Below are positions 7,524-15,950 of a stretch of DNA of 64,000 nucleotides, piece by piece. Each line of letters starts with the position of its first letter. The stretch's first letter is position 1. A program made the translations under genes and the position numbers. The notes under the pieces are model-generated. The model saw only the letters and a list, made by a program, of their open reading frames with translations. It was not told the DNA's origin and did not search any database. Origin of the DNA: Marinobacterium jannaschii DSM 6295. Its GTDB lineage: Bacteria; Pseudomonadota; Gammaproteobacteria; Pseudomonadales; Balneatricaceae. The DNA lies in the NCBI RefSeq assembly GCF_000620085.1, contig NZ_KK211064.1:1-64000 (forward strand), read 5' to 3'.

Positions 7524-9590
7524 TCAACCTAAATATTTATTCAAATCTGACTCATCTACTTTTTTAATACTAATTTCGCTTACTATACTGCGGTCAAGAT
7601 TAATTAAAACATCACATATTGCGGCAAAGAGTCCACAATTATCTGCGCTAGCTTCTACTTTAGGCTTCGATAAGAATCGGGTCGACTGATGAGCTCCAAT
7701 ATGTGACTTCTTAACTGAAACCTTAAAGTCATCTACATCTAGAGAGTTATTTAGAGTTGAGTAGGATATACCTGTTGCTCTACTTATCTCAGTTACAAGT
7801 TTCGGATTTTTTTTCAGCAGAATTATTATGCCAACAACATCTTTTAACAGCTGATCCCTCAGCTCTTTTTTAACTGAATTTTCACACTTATTTAAATCGA
7901 AGTTAGAAAACCACTGTGATTGACGCTTAGATAATTTATCTGAAGAGATTTCAAATATTGATCTAATCGAGCAAGCAATTAGTGGTAAGTAATCTTCTTT
8001 ACACCTAGATGAGTATGCTTTATCTATAGCATTTATAATATCAGACACTGTTTCCATTCGAACAACATACTCGGACCCTGACTTTATTTTAAAAAGGGAC
8101 TTTTCATGAACGGCACCAGAGAGGTTTGAAAATTTTTGCTCAAAATCAATGATAATATCCCTGGAAACAACCCCAGTTACATTATCAACGTATTTAAATA
8201 TAATCTTCTTTTTACAAGGCTCTTCGATTGAGGGAAGCACTCGGCTACTTGATATTTCTCCATCAACGGTAATTTCTACTTCTGAATTTTCTACAGTCGC
8301 ACCTGAACTGTCTTTAACTTGAAATAGAAAGCTCTCCAAGTCTATCTGATCTGATGGTATATCAAACCTCACTGCCCTTTGCCTATCAATAAATATCGAC
8401 GCAACTCCATTTCTTTTATTATCAGAGCTTTTATTGGGAAAAGCTTTTCCTGTGGGAACTACTTTCCCTTTTCTTAACTCCCTCTTTAACCTAGACCCTT
8501 CAGTTTGAATCAATCTATTAAGGCTCTCCAAGTCTTTAATTAGACACCTTGTCAAGCTGCTATCTACAAAATTTGTTCTATCTGAATTAAAATCGATACC
8601 TTCACTATGACTCGTCACACTAACTCTGCCTATTATCTGAGGTAAAGTATCTTCTGTTCTTTTCTTCCTTAGCAGCTCAGGATCAAATACAGTAATGTTA
8701 TTAAAAAGATTTCTGTTTACATACACCAGAGGATAAAGAGCACTATCATGAACTCTCTTATTTAATGGAGATATGGTTTTAGAATTCTTTCCGTTAGGAA
8801 AATTAAATATTACTAGTTTAACATTAACTAAGTAATCCAATCGACTTAAAGAGAAATCAAAAGAGCGAATACATTCACCTTTGTGATAAAAGTCTACTTC
8901 ATTTTTTGATGAGTCATAGTCAACATAAAACAGCTGACAGTCTTCTTTCTCCTTCTGAAAAGACTTAAGGCTATCAGTAGAAACTATCTGTTCTTGATTC
9001 TCAATTTCTATTTTAATATTGAAGGTGTCATCTACAATTGCTGCTGCCAACTTCTCGATTACTCTACTATCAGATAAATCTGATAACAGCTCATCAAGCT
9101 CACCGTTTTCTGAGAATACTGTGATTGTTGTTCCACTTTTTTCGTATAAGTCTGTAGTTACCGAGATTTCAGTTCCAGAAACATCATCTTTCGCAACTAG
9201 CTCTGACTTAGAGACCGAAAACTTACTACGAGTTCCATTCTTACTAGTTACCCATTCAACTTTGTCACCAAACTTAAAAGCAGAAAGGAAACCAAGACCC
9301 TTTGATCCTTGAGTAAGCCGTTTTATACCATCTTGCTCCACTTCATGACCATAACTCTTCGAACTTTTCGAAATGTGGAATAGTGAATCAATTTCTTCCA
9401 TTCCCATCCCATTTCCATGATCACAGATCGATATTGTTTGCTTTGATTGAGATAATTTAATCGTGACATCAGGTGAAAATGCGTCGTATGCATTCTTAAT
9501 CAGTTCATTTAATGCAAACAGTGACGATGGTATTTTTTGCGATAGCTCTTCTATTAGGTTTCCACTAAATCGCAGTGAAGTAGTTGACAT
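7524..9590 (-). CDS. MutL/MORC-like GHKL ATPase (transposon cargo)
   Basis: 688 residues; AAGGAGG lies 7 nt before the ATG. The N-terminal quarter is a GHKL (Hsp90/MutL-type) ATPase: motif I ELIKNAYDA (29-37, with the Mg-binding Asn), motif II DHGNGM (57-62) and motif III GSKGLG (95-100). The middle looks like an S5-type transducer domain followed by beta-rich sequence. The C-terminal third (about 540-640) is helical and includes a helix-turn-helix-like TEISRATGISYSTLNNSL. No nuclease motif is recognised. It follows the methyltransferase by 83 bp in the same direction. MutL-like ATPases paired with methylases were described as parts of predicted restriction-modification systems and as relatives of eukaryotic MORC proteins (Iyer, Abhiman and Aravind). 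The gene is markedly AT-rich compared with the host. A defence role is inferred. Confidence 0.8.
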   Translation of the reverse strand: MSTTSLRFSGNLIEELSQKIPSSLFALNELIKNAYDAFSPDVTIKLSQSKQTISICDHGNGMGMEEIDSLFHISKSSKSYGHEVEQDGIKRLTQGSKGLGFLSAFKFGDKVEWVTSKNGTRSKFSVSKSELVAKDDVSGTEISVTTDLYEKSGTTITVFSENGELDELLSDLSDSRVIEKLAAAIVDDTFNIKIEIENQEQIVSTDSLKSFQKEKEDCQLFYVDYDSSKNEVDFYHKGECIRSFDFSLSRLDYLVNVKLVIFNFPNGKNSKTISPLNKRVHDSALYPLVYVNRNLFNNITVFDPELLRKKRTEDTLPQIIGRVSVTSHSEGIDFNSDRTNFVDSSLTRCLIKDLESLNRLIQTEGSRLKRELRKGKVVPTGKAFPNKSSDNKRNGVASIFIDRQRAVRFDIPSDQIDLESFLFQVKDSSGATVENSEVEITVDGEISSSRVLPSIEEPCKKKIIFKYVDNVTGVVSRDIIIDFEQKFSNLSGAVHEKSLFKIKSGSEYVVRMETVSDIINAIDKAYSSRCKEDYLPLIACSIRSIFEISSDKLSKRQSQWFSNFDLNKCENSVKKELRDQLLKDVVGIIILLKKNPKLVTEISRATGISYSTLNNSLDVDDFKVSVKKSHIGAHQSTRFLSKPKVEASADNCGLFAAICDVLINLDRSIVSEISIKKVDESDLNKYLG

Positions 9591-9673
9591 TTAAAACCTC
9601 CTTATTCTAAAAAACTTCTAATCTTTTCCAAATATAAAGATCAGAATCTATAAAATCAAAACTACCACTCCTA

Positions 9674-11005
9674 TTATTTTCGCATAATAAGAATGGACTC
9701 TTTCCCCATCGTCGACGCTATTTTATTTCTGACAGCCATTCGCTTTGTCGGTATTTTTCTCTCAACCTTATGAACAAAATGACACCCTTCGAACTCAAGT
9801 AACTCTCTCATTATACGATCTAATGGGACTTCAATGTTTGAAACTCTTCTATTACCCAAAGTCCATATCATATAAGCATCGTCCCGTAACATACTTAATG
9901 AGTTTACTAATGCTTTATCTAAATCATATACAAATGATGTCAATTTTTTTATATTATGTGGATTTACTTCCTCAATTTCACTTATACAACTACACAAAGA
10001 TTCAGACTTGTATCTTAGTTCGCTATATTTCTCTTTTGCATCCTTAATAGATCCTCCAAGACTCATAGAGTCAATGGCGTTCTGATGAGCCAAGAAGTCA
10101 TTTTTTCTTAGGTTATCAATATCATTCAAATCTATCCACATCAGTGGTAAGTAAGAAAACTGTCCATATGTAACCGTAGTCTGGTTATCGCCATAGGGAG
10201 GTGAACTAACTAATAAGTCATACTTATAAGGAGTTCTTATTTTTCCAGAAGCATCTGTGTTTTTAATAACAATATTACTAATTGATGAAGCCATCTTGAG
10301 CACATTTCTTTCTTTTAATATTTTCTTTTGTGCCTCTATTCTTTCTATATTCTTTCGAAGCCTTTTTTCAAAAACCTCTATCGCAGATGGGATCGTTTCT
10401 ATTTGATCATCTGACTTTATATGCAACTTATATGTAGAGCTTCTAGAATTACATACGGCCCGTACGGTGCTACTCATTGAGAGCCAAAATACTTTTCTTG
10501 CCCACTTTGAGGGCTCTTTTTTTATAGCTCGATGAATAACACTTAGCTCTACCTTTGCGGTAAAGGTAAACCATTTATCTATTCCGCTAAATTCCACAGA
10601 TACTTCATCAGATAAATCGTTCTTTATTGTATCTAATATTTTTTCAGATTTATCCTTTAACTTTTCAATATAAAGAGGCCCACTCTTTACCTCACAAGCT
10701 AAAACAGCAAGTGGATTGATATCTATCCCCAGAAAGTCCAAACCTCTACACATAGCTTCCCCTAGTGTAGTGCCGGAGCCAACAAACGGATCTAGTACTC
10801 TACGGATGCTTTGATCTTCCTCTAGAACCGCATCAATAAGTTCCCCCTGCATTTCAGGTATCATCATTGCAGGATATTGTATCAAGTCATGGCAGTGATG
10901 CCGTACAGATCGTCCTCTAAATGACCAGTACTCTTCATCTTCCAGTGTATACGCGCTTATCCTACTCTGGAGATCTAGATCCTTCTTATGTGCATTCACT
11001 ATCAA
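9674..11005 (-). CDS. DNA amino-methyltransferase (N6-adenine or N4-cytosine), transposon cargo
   Basis: 443 residues. SAM-binding motif I is DPFVGSGTT (72-80), followed by GIDINPLA, and the catalytic motif is SPPYG (268-272), typical of amino-methyltransferases. Motif I precedes the catalytic motif. The 190 residues between them probably include the target-recognition part. The start is uncertain: the first in-frame codon is TTG at 11005, with a GTG six nt further in, and neither has a strong ribosome site. It heads a two-gene operon with the GHKL ATPase. No restriction endonuclease or helicase is present, so it may be part of an unusual modification-dependent defence pair or a solitary modifier. 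Strongly AT-rich, so acquired from elsewhere. Confidence 0.85.
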   Translation of the reverse strand: MIVNAHKKDLDLQSRISAYTLEDEEYWSFRGRSVRHHCHDLIQYPAMMIPEMQGELIDAVLEEDQSIRRVLDPFVGSGTTLGEAMCRGLDFLGIDINPLAVLACEVKSGPLYIEKLKDKSEKILDTIKNDLSDEVSVEFSGIDKWFTFTAKVELSVIHRAIKKEPSKWARKVFWLSMSSTVRAVCNSRSSTYKLHIKSDDQIETIPSAIEVFEKRLRKNIERIEAQKKILKERNVLKMASSISNIVIKNTDASGKIRTPYKYDLLVSSPPYGDNQTTVTYGQFSYLPLMWIDLNDIDNLRKNDFLAHQNAIDSMSLGGSIKDAKEKYSELRYKSESLCSCISEIEEVNPHNIKKLTSFVYDLDKALVNSLSMLRDDAYMIWTLGNRRVSNIEVPLDRIMRELLEFEGCHFVHKVERKIPTKRMAVRNKIASTMGKESILIMRK

Positions 11006-11062
11006 TAGCTCATTTTTATGATCGATGGGGATTTGAAGCTTACAATGATAACAGTGTAGGAA

Positions 11063-11072
11063 GGTACGTACC
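11063..11072. promoter_or_regulatory. Palindrome GGTACGTACC upstream of the methyltransferase
   Basis: A perfect 10-bp palindrome lies about 60 bp before the methyltransferase start, in the AT-rich 184-bp gap after tnsE. It could be an operator or the enzyme's own target site; this is only a suggestion. Confidence 0.25.
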
Positions 11073-11189
11073 AGGTGTGAGCGAAAGAATCATTCAATCC
11101 TATCTCATTGTTTTAATTAGTAAAATATGGGATTTCATATTCGGTAGAATATTAATATTTACTATTATTAATAGCTTTTCCGATACAGC

Positions 11190-12788
11190 TCATACAATTT
11201 TTATCGAGAACCTCAGGGCCCACTTTTGTACATCTTCAACTGTTAATACTCCATCATTACCTGATTTTTGATGTGGTATCCCAAAGTGATTCTTGGTTCC
11301 GAACAGGCTATCTAAGAACTCCGTTGGCCATGATAAAGATGCCTTTAACAGCCTCTTCTCAATTTCAGATATGCTCTCTTCTAAGTTACTTATAGCTCTA
11401 GCATTAATCACTCTAGTCGACAGTGCTTCTTTAGAGTCAGATGTATCAACCTCTAACAGAACATAGGTCCCATTGCTGGTATTGACTCGGGTTACGGAGA
11501 AACACCTAGGGTTTCCATCAGACTTCAGAATATGCTTCTTGCACCTCCCAATAGAAGGCAGCTTTCTAAGCGGATACTGAATGATCTGACAGCCATGATT
11601 ATTCTGAAGCAACTTCAGCATCTCGAAGTAGCTGGTAAATTTGTTCAAATAGAGGTGGGCATCGTCTGTCTGCTCATCCAGATTGTCCCATTCAGCACTC
11701 GGTAAATCACCATTAGGCCCTTGCTCTTCGGTGCTAACATCACGAGAGGCTTCAGAGAGCTCCCCTTCATGATCACCTCCTAAGCCTATCGGTCGTCTCT
11801 TTTGGCTTATTTTCGATGTCTCTACTGCCCGTGCTAACGAGAATTCCGTTGAGATATCGCCAATCAAGACAGGCCTGTTTTCTTGGCTTGCTTCAACCGA
11901 GTCATCTACGTTATGACCAGAGGGCCTATCTGCTCCATCACCAACCTTATGACCTTTACCCGCCACTTGCGAATAAAACTTGGGACTAAAGAACTCGATA
12001 TTGTCTGGTAAGTTGGAGGGTATTTCTCTTATTCCATTGATCTCGTATACGAGCAAGGCTCTACTTTCCGGATCAAAGTGACCTTTTACATGCAATCTCG
12101 CTCCTTCCAAAGGGGGAGGTGCGAACTGAAAGGTCCATCTTCTATACTGTCCTACAGAATACCCATCAAGCATCTGGAGATTGCCGATGCTCTCAAAGGA
12201 GGCTCTCGCATCCGCATCAATTAATATCCAGGCGAGTACTCTGCGATAGCCATAATCATTGAATAGGTCTACTGGGCAGTTGCAGGTATCCAGAACATTA
12301 ATAATGGCCCTTCCAGTCTCTCCAAACTCTACTGAAAACTCATTGCTTAAAGCATCATGTAGCAGTGAAGTACGGGCCAAGTAGCCATTGTGGAAAAACA
12401 GTGCTCTCGCCAGCTCAAATTGAGGAAGGTAGAGTTTAGTTCCATCGGGTAGCGGGAACACAAAACAATACTGCTGGCGCTCGATAGGAAGCCTTCTTTC
12501 CAGGGCAGGGCAATTCCCAAGACTTTCAACCAACCAATCATTAGTCGAAGTTACCGAGAAGCTTTTTTCGTATCGTGTGAGGGAATATTCGCTGGTTTGG
12601 TTAATTATCTTCTTGCGAACCAGTACAGGCGCATTGGATAAAGATGTAGCATCCCGCCCGCTTTCCCTGCTGGGATAAATACTTAGGTTAACGCCCCACC
12701 TAGTTCCATCAGTTCTGCGGAATAGATCACCGATACCATTGATCCAGGTATCGTCCTTGAATCCTTTCAAGTAGATGCTTCCTTTCAA
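11190..12788 (-). CDS. tnsE: Transposition protein TnsE
   Basis: 532 residues from a TTG at 12788 that overlaps the tnsD stop (TTGA), with GGAG 8 nt upstream; Tn7 TnsE has 538 residues. Diagnostic conserved stretches are LPQFELARALFFHNGYL, FAPPPLEGARLHVKG, LPSIGRCKKHILKSDGNPR and YVLLEVDTSDSKEALSTRV, all matching Tn7 TnsE as I remember it. In Tn7, TnsE directs insertion to conjugal plasmids and lagging-strand DNA by recognising 3' recessed ends and the sliding clamp. Having both tnsD and tnsE means this element should use both the chromosomal and the plasmid-directed pathways. Reading from an upstream in-frame start would add 28 residues that overlap tnsD and lack similarity. Confidence 0.92.
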   Translation of the reverse strand: MKGSIYLKGFKDDTWINGIGDLFRRTDGTRWGVNLSIYPSRESGRDATSLSNAPVLVRKKIINQTSEYSLTRYEKSFSVTSTNDWLVESLGNCPALERRLPIERQQYCFVFPLPDGTKLYLPQFELARALFFHNGYLARTSLLHDALSNEFSVEFGETGRAIINVLDTCNCPVDLFNDYGYRRVLAWILIDADARASFESIGNLQMLDGYSVGQYRRWTFQFAPPPLEGARLHVKGHFDPESRALLVYEINGIREIPSNLPDNIEFFSPKFYSQVAGKGHKVGDGADRPSGHNVDDSVEASQENRPVLIGDISTEFSLARAVETSKISQKRRPIGLGGDHEGELSEASRDVSTEEQGPNGDLPSAEWDNLDEQTDDAHLYLNKFTSYFEMLKLLQNNHGCQIIQYPLRKLPSIGRCKKHILKSDGNPRCFSVTRVNTSNGTYVLLEVDTSDSKEALSTRVINARAISNLEESISEIEKRLLKASLSWPTEFLDSLFGTKNHFGIPHQKSGNDGVLTVEDVQKWALRFSIKIV

Positions 12789-14293
12789 ACTCCGAGTATC
12801 TCCTTTAAGAACAGGTAAGCGGGCTTCGTAAGCCGCTCTTCGCTCAATCCCGAGCACCTTAGCACCTGCCAACGTTTTGGTGACTTTCCTGCTTTCGAGA
12901 AGCGAATAAAGGTGCGAGTTATTCTTCTAATTTGGTATTCAAATATACTTTCGCAATAGCGCTCGAAGAACATACGACACAAAGGCATCTTAGCTAAATG
13001 CTTTTCGATACTGGCTTTGTGCCCCAGCGTGTTCAGGTACCAGTTCCTCGATTTTCTAGGAGTGTACAGCTGCTGTTCGCTTTGGTCACGGATTACGAAT
13101 AATTTCTTAACAGTATATCTATCTCGCTTGTACCAATCCGCTCTGAGCAGGGGGCCTAGTTTTATTTTTTTATGCTTTCTGTTCGTTTCCATTAACCAGA
13201 CGTAGTCGTGACGGTATAACCATGCGTAGACATGACCAATTCCGTTCGAGCGAGCTTGCTTAACACCTTGCTTTGCAACGGCTGAAAGCCACCAACTACG
13301 GTATTCGTTTACCCGTCTACGATTAGTAGTCATAGGCCGTTTGCTCGCAGTCTTCTTAACAGATGTAGTTCGAGCCGCAAGCTGAACAATGTCCGATATA
13401 GACCATCCTGGCTCCAGTAGGGCATGCAATACCACCAGATGCTCGAGATAGCTAAACGCCTTACGATGCTTCCTGAACATATCTTTCAGCCAGAAAGACT
13501 CTCCCGCTTCTTGTAAAAGTCCGTATCGTGCTAGCCAATCGGCTCCCCAAAACTGAACGATCAGATCTCTCACCAAATCATGGCGTATCTGATTGCCCCT
13601 ATTAAAGTGGTGGTCGACAGCCAATCTCCTATACAAGATCCCCCATTGGAGGAGTTCAGGTACGGGGGTTGCTCCAATATTTAGTAGGTCGCTTATGCTG
13701 ATTGCCAGTAGGTCACTTTGCCAAGCCCCTCGCTGCTGCCCAACCTGAGGGCAAATCTCTCCATCAGCAGCTAGGAAGGAGTGCCTCCTGGTATCATGAC
13801 GAAGTAATTTAGAGTCGACTAGTTGACCGTGTTCCGGGCAGCTTTCAGCCCCAAGAACTTGCCAAGTTCTACGCCAATAATATTCCCCATGCATGAGCAT
13901 CTGATTGTTAAAACATCCTGGACAATATCTCAGAAAACGGGGCTGCTTAATGCGAGAAGCCGCAATACCTGCAGTTAGATAAACAGTATTCTTTCGATGC
14001 GTTAAGAGCTCATTGAGGAGGCGGTTCCGTCTTTCTTCCCCCACAAATGGGGCATAGACAGGAAACAGCGTATGCTTGTACAGCAGCTCGGCCCCTGTTA
14101 CTCCAAGTTCTTTCGGATATAACGCCTCTATAAATTTCAGGTGTCCCGGGAGATCGGAGGTAGCAATGATTTTGCTGTCGCCAAAGACATCTCGAACTAG
14201 TTCCTTGGCAGATGTAATGCCGCATTGAACCCCATACCTCGCGATCGTGCTATAGAGCAGTTCATCACGATAAGGCAGGGGGAAACCCAACAT
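12785..14293 (-). CDS. tnsD: TnsD, attTn7 target-site selector (TniQ family)
   Basis: 502 residues (Tn7 TnsD has 508). The TniQ N-terminal domain begins MLGFPLPYRDELLYSTIARYGV. It carries HTLFPVYAPFVGEERR and a CCCH-type zinc site (YCPGCFNNQ, then SCPEHGQ), followed by helix-turn-helix regions that read the target. It should bind the 3' end of glmS and recruit TnsC. The insertion actually seen behind glmS supports this function. One base separates its ATG from the tnsC stop, so translation is probably coupled. Confidence 0.96.
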   Translation of the reverse strand: MLGFPLPYRDELLYSTIARYGVQCGITSAKELVRDVFGDSKIIATSDLPGHLKFIEALYPKELGVTGAELLYKHTLFPVYAPFVGEERRNRLLNELLTHRKNTVYLTAGIAASRIKQPRFLRYCPGCFNNQMLMHGEYYWRRTWQVLGAESCPEHGQLVDSKLLRHDTRRHSFLAADGEICPQVGQQRGAWQSDLLAISISDLLNIGATPVPELLQWGILYRRLAVDHHFNRGNQIRHDLVRDLIVQFWGADWLARYGLLQEAGESFWLKDMFRKHRKAFSYLEHLVVLHALLEPGWSISDIVQLAARTTSVKKTASKRPMTTNRRRVNEYRSWWLSAVAKQGVKQARSNGIGHVYAWLYRHDYVWLMETNRKHKKIKLGPLLRADWYKRDRYTVKKLFVIRDQSEQQLYTPRKSRNWYLNTLGHKASIEKHLAKMPLCRMFFERYCESIFEYQIRRITRTFIRFSKAGKSPKRWQVLRCSGLSEERLTKPAYLFLKEILGV

Positions 14294-14294
14294 G

Positions 14295-15950
14295 TTATCC
14301 CACTCTTTTCATCCAGCTCGGCACATCAAACAAGTCCTGACCGTATTTGAGGTCTTCGTAAAGACATCCCTTATCCGCTTGGGAAAACTTAAATCTCAAA
14401 TCGTCAGACGGAAGCGTATGCCATTCAGCCGGTTTTATATTCACTGTCTTTGGCTTATCCTGAACAGGCGTTTCTGAATACCAATCAAGTACGACCCGAC
14501 TCAATTCCGGCAGGGAAAGATTCGGATATTCTCTGAAGACTTTTTCAATTAGGGGATGCAGCAAGCTAGTTTCGCACTCCATAGCCTGTAACATACTGTA
14601 GAGGCGCAAAGCCTTTTCATTGCCATTGAAAGCTGGAGTGCTTTCCTTCTCTGCTTGCTTCTCGTCGATCTGTTTCTTTAATTCTATAAGCCGCTTATCA
14701 ATTTCTGGCATCTGAAGGTCAGAGTACTGAACGATAAGCTCCGGTTTGTCTTGCCGCAATGCATCAAGCATAGGATGTACCGGCTTCAGCTCCTGATCGT
14801 AAACTGTACGAAGCAGTTTCGCTGTTATTCGCTCCACTCCAGTGGCAATAGCACGCATTTGAGCAAGTACAAATAGCTTAACGACGATATCAAGCACACC
14901 CACGGACAGTTCAAACCAGCAATCTCGAATCTCTTCAGTTAACACTTCATCTTTTTTGGTCAACCATTGGTATTGCCATAACTTATCGGTAAAAGCCTGC
15001 CACTCAGTTTTTCTTACTTTACCGGTCTGCGGATCAACCCTGGCCAGACCCTTTTGCATAGGCCCCCAAAAGAGAGAACCAAACCCTGCACTCCGTCGAC
15101 CAGACTGGAGCTCCATTTCAAATATGGGTCGAGCCTTCGGGGTACCCACCATCACTACGGGAACCCCAATCACGTTTACCAAGGCTACGAAGAATTCCAG
15201 CATCGCTTCCTTACTTACTGAACGCTTAAGGGTCAGGCGCTGAATCTCATCGATGACGAGTATGCCTAATGCCCGCTGTGTCGCCACCTGACCCATCAGG
15301 GAAAGCAGAACTTCTGTGCTATGGCGTTTCCGTGCATATTTCTCTTCGTAACTAGTATGAAGAGTGCGATCAACCTCACGGAAAAAGTTCAAGCAAAGGC
15401 TCTTCAACGAACCATCTGAAGGGCACTCTATTCTCAGGTAAGTGAGTTGAACGAAATTGTATTCTTGGTGATAAATAGCCTGCGGGTAGGTAGCCAGGAT
15501 TCGGTTTATGGTCGAGCTCTTACCACTACCAGAGCAACCAATCAGAGATAAACTTTTGGCCGTCGATTTGGACTGTGCAAATTGAAAACTGTTAGAGGCT
15601 CCCGACATAATCCTTTGGTAGCCTTCCTGCATCTTTCTATTCAGGGAGCCATCCGCTATATTGCGACCAACGTAGCCTCCCCGAATCATGACAGACACCT
15701 TCTCTTCCAACTGCTTATGAGTTGATAAGGGTTGAAAGAAGTCATCTAAAAGCATACTGATCTGGTGAGCACGAATATGCGCCTTTTCGAAGCAGTCTTG
15801 CGGATTGAAGATAACCCTTCCACTCAACTGAACCTTGAGGTCTTGCAAGTCCATGATTGGTGGAAGAGCCTCTATCAAAGGATTACCACGGTAACGCTCG
15901 ATACCTGGATCAATATAGACAGCCTCAACGAAGTTTTCAGGGAGAGGCAT
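14295..15950 (-). CDS. tnsC: TnsC, AAA+ transposition regulator
   Basis: 551 residues (Tn7 TnsC has 555). Walker A is GCSGSGKS (138-145) and Walker B is LGILVIDE (229-236). TnsC bridges the target selectors TnsD or TnsE and the TnsAB transposase, and enforces target immunity. The ATG shares one base with the tnsB stop (TGATG), indicating coupled translation. The C-terminal tail past residue 480 is the expected TnsA-contact region. Confidence 0.96.
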   Translation of the reverse strand: MPLPENFVEAVYIDPGIERYRGNPLIEALPPIMDLQDLKVQLSGRVIFNPQDCFEKAHIRAHQISMLLDDFFQPLSTHKQLEEKVSVMIRGGYVGRNIADGSLNRKMQEGYQRIMSGASNSFQFAQSKSTAKSLSLIGCSGSGKSSTINRILATYPQAIYHQEYNFVQLTYLRIECPSDGSLKSLCLNFFREVDRTLHTSYEEKYARKRHSTEVLLSLMGQVATQRALGILVIDEIQRLTLKRSVSKEAMLEFFVALVNVIGVPVVMVGTPKARPIFEMELQSGRRSAGFGSLFWGPMQKGLARVDPQTGKVRKTEWQAFTDKLWQYQWLTKKDEVLTEEIRDCWFELSVGVLDIVVKLFVLAQMRAIATGVERITAKLLRTVYDQELKPVHPMLDALRQDKPELIVQYSDLQMPEIDKRLIELKKQIDEKQAEKESTPAFNGNEKALRLYSMLQAMECETSLLHPLIEKVFREYPNLSLPELSRVVLDWYSETPVQDKPKTVNIKPAEWHTLPSDDLRFKFSQADKGCLYEDLKYGQDLFDVPSWMKRVG

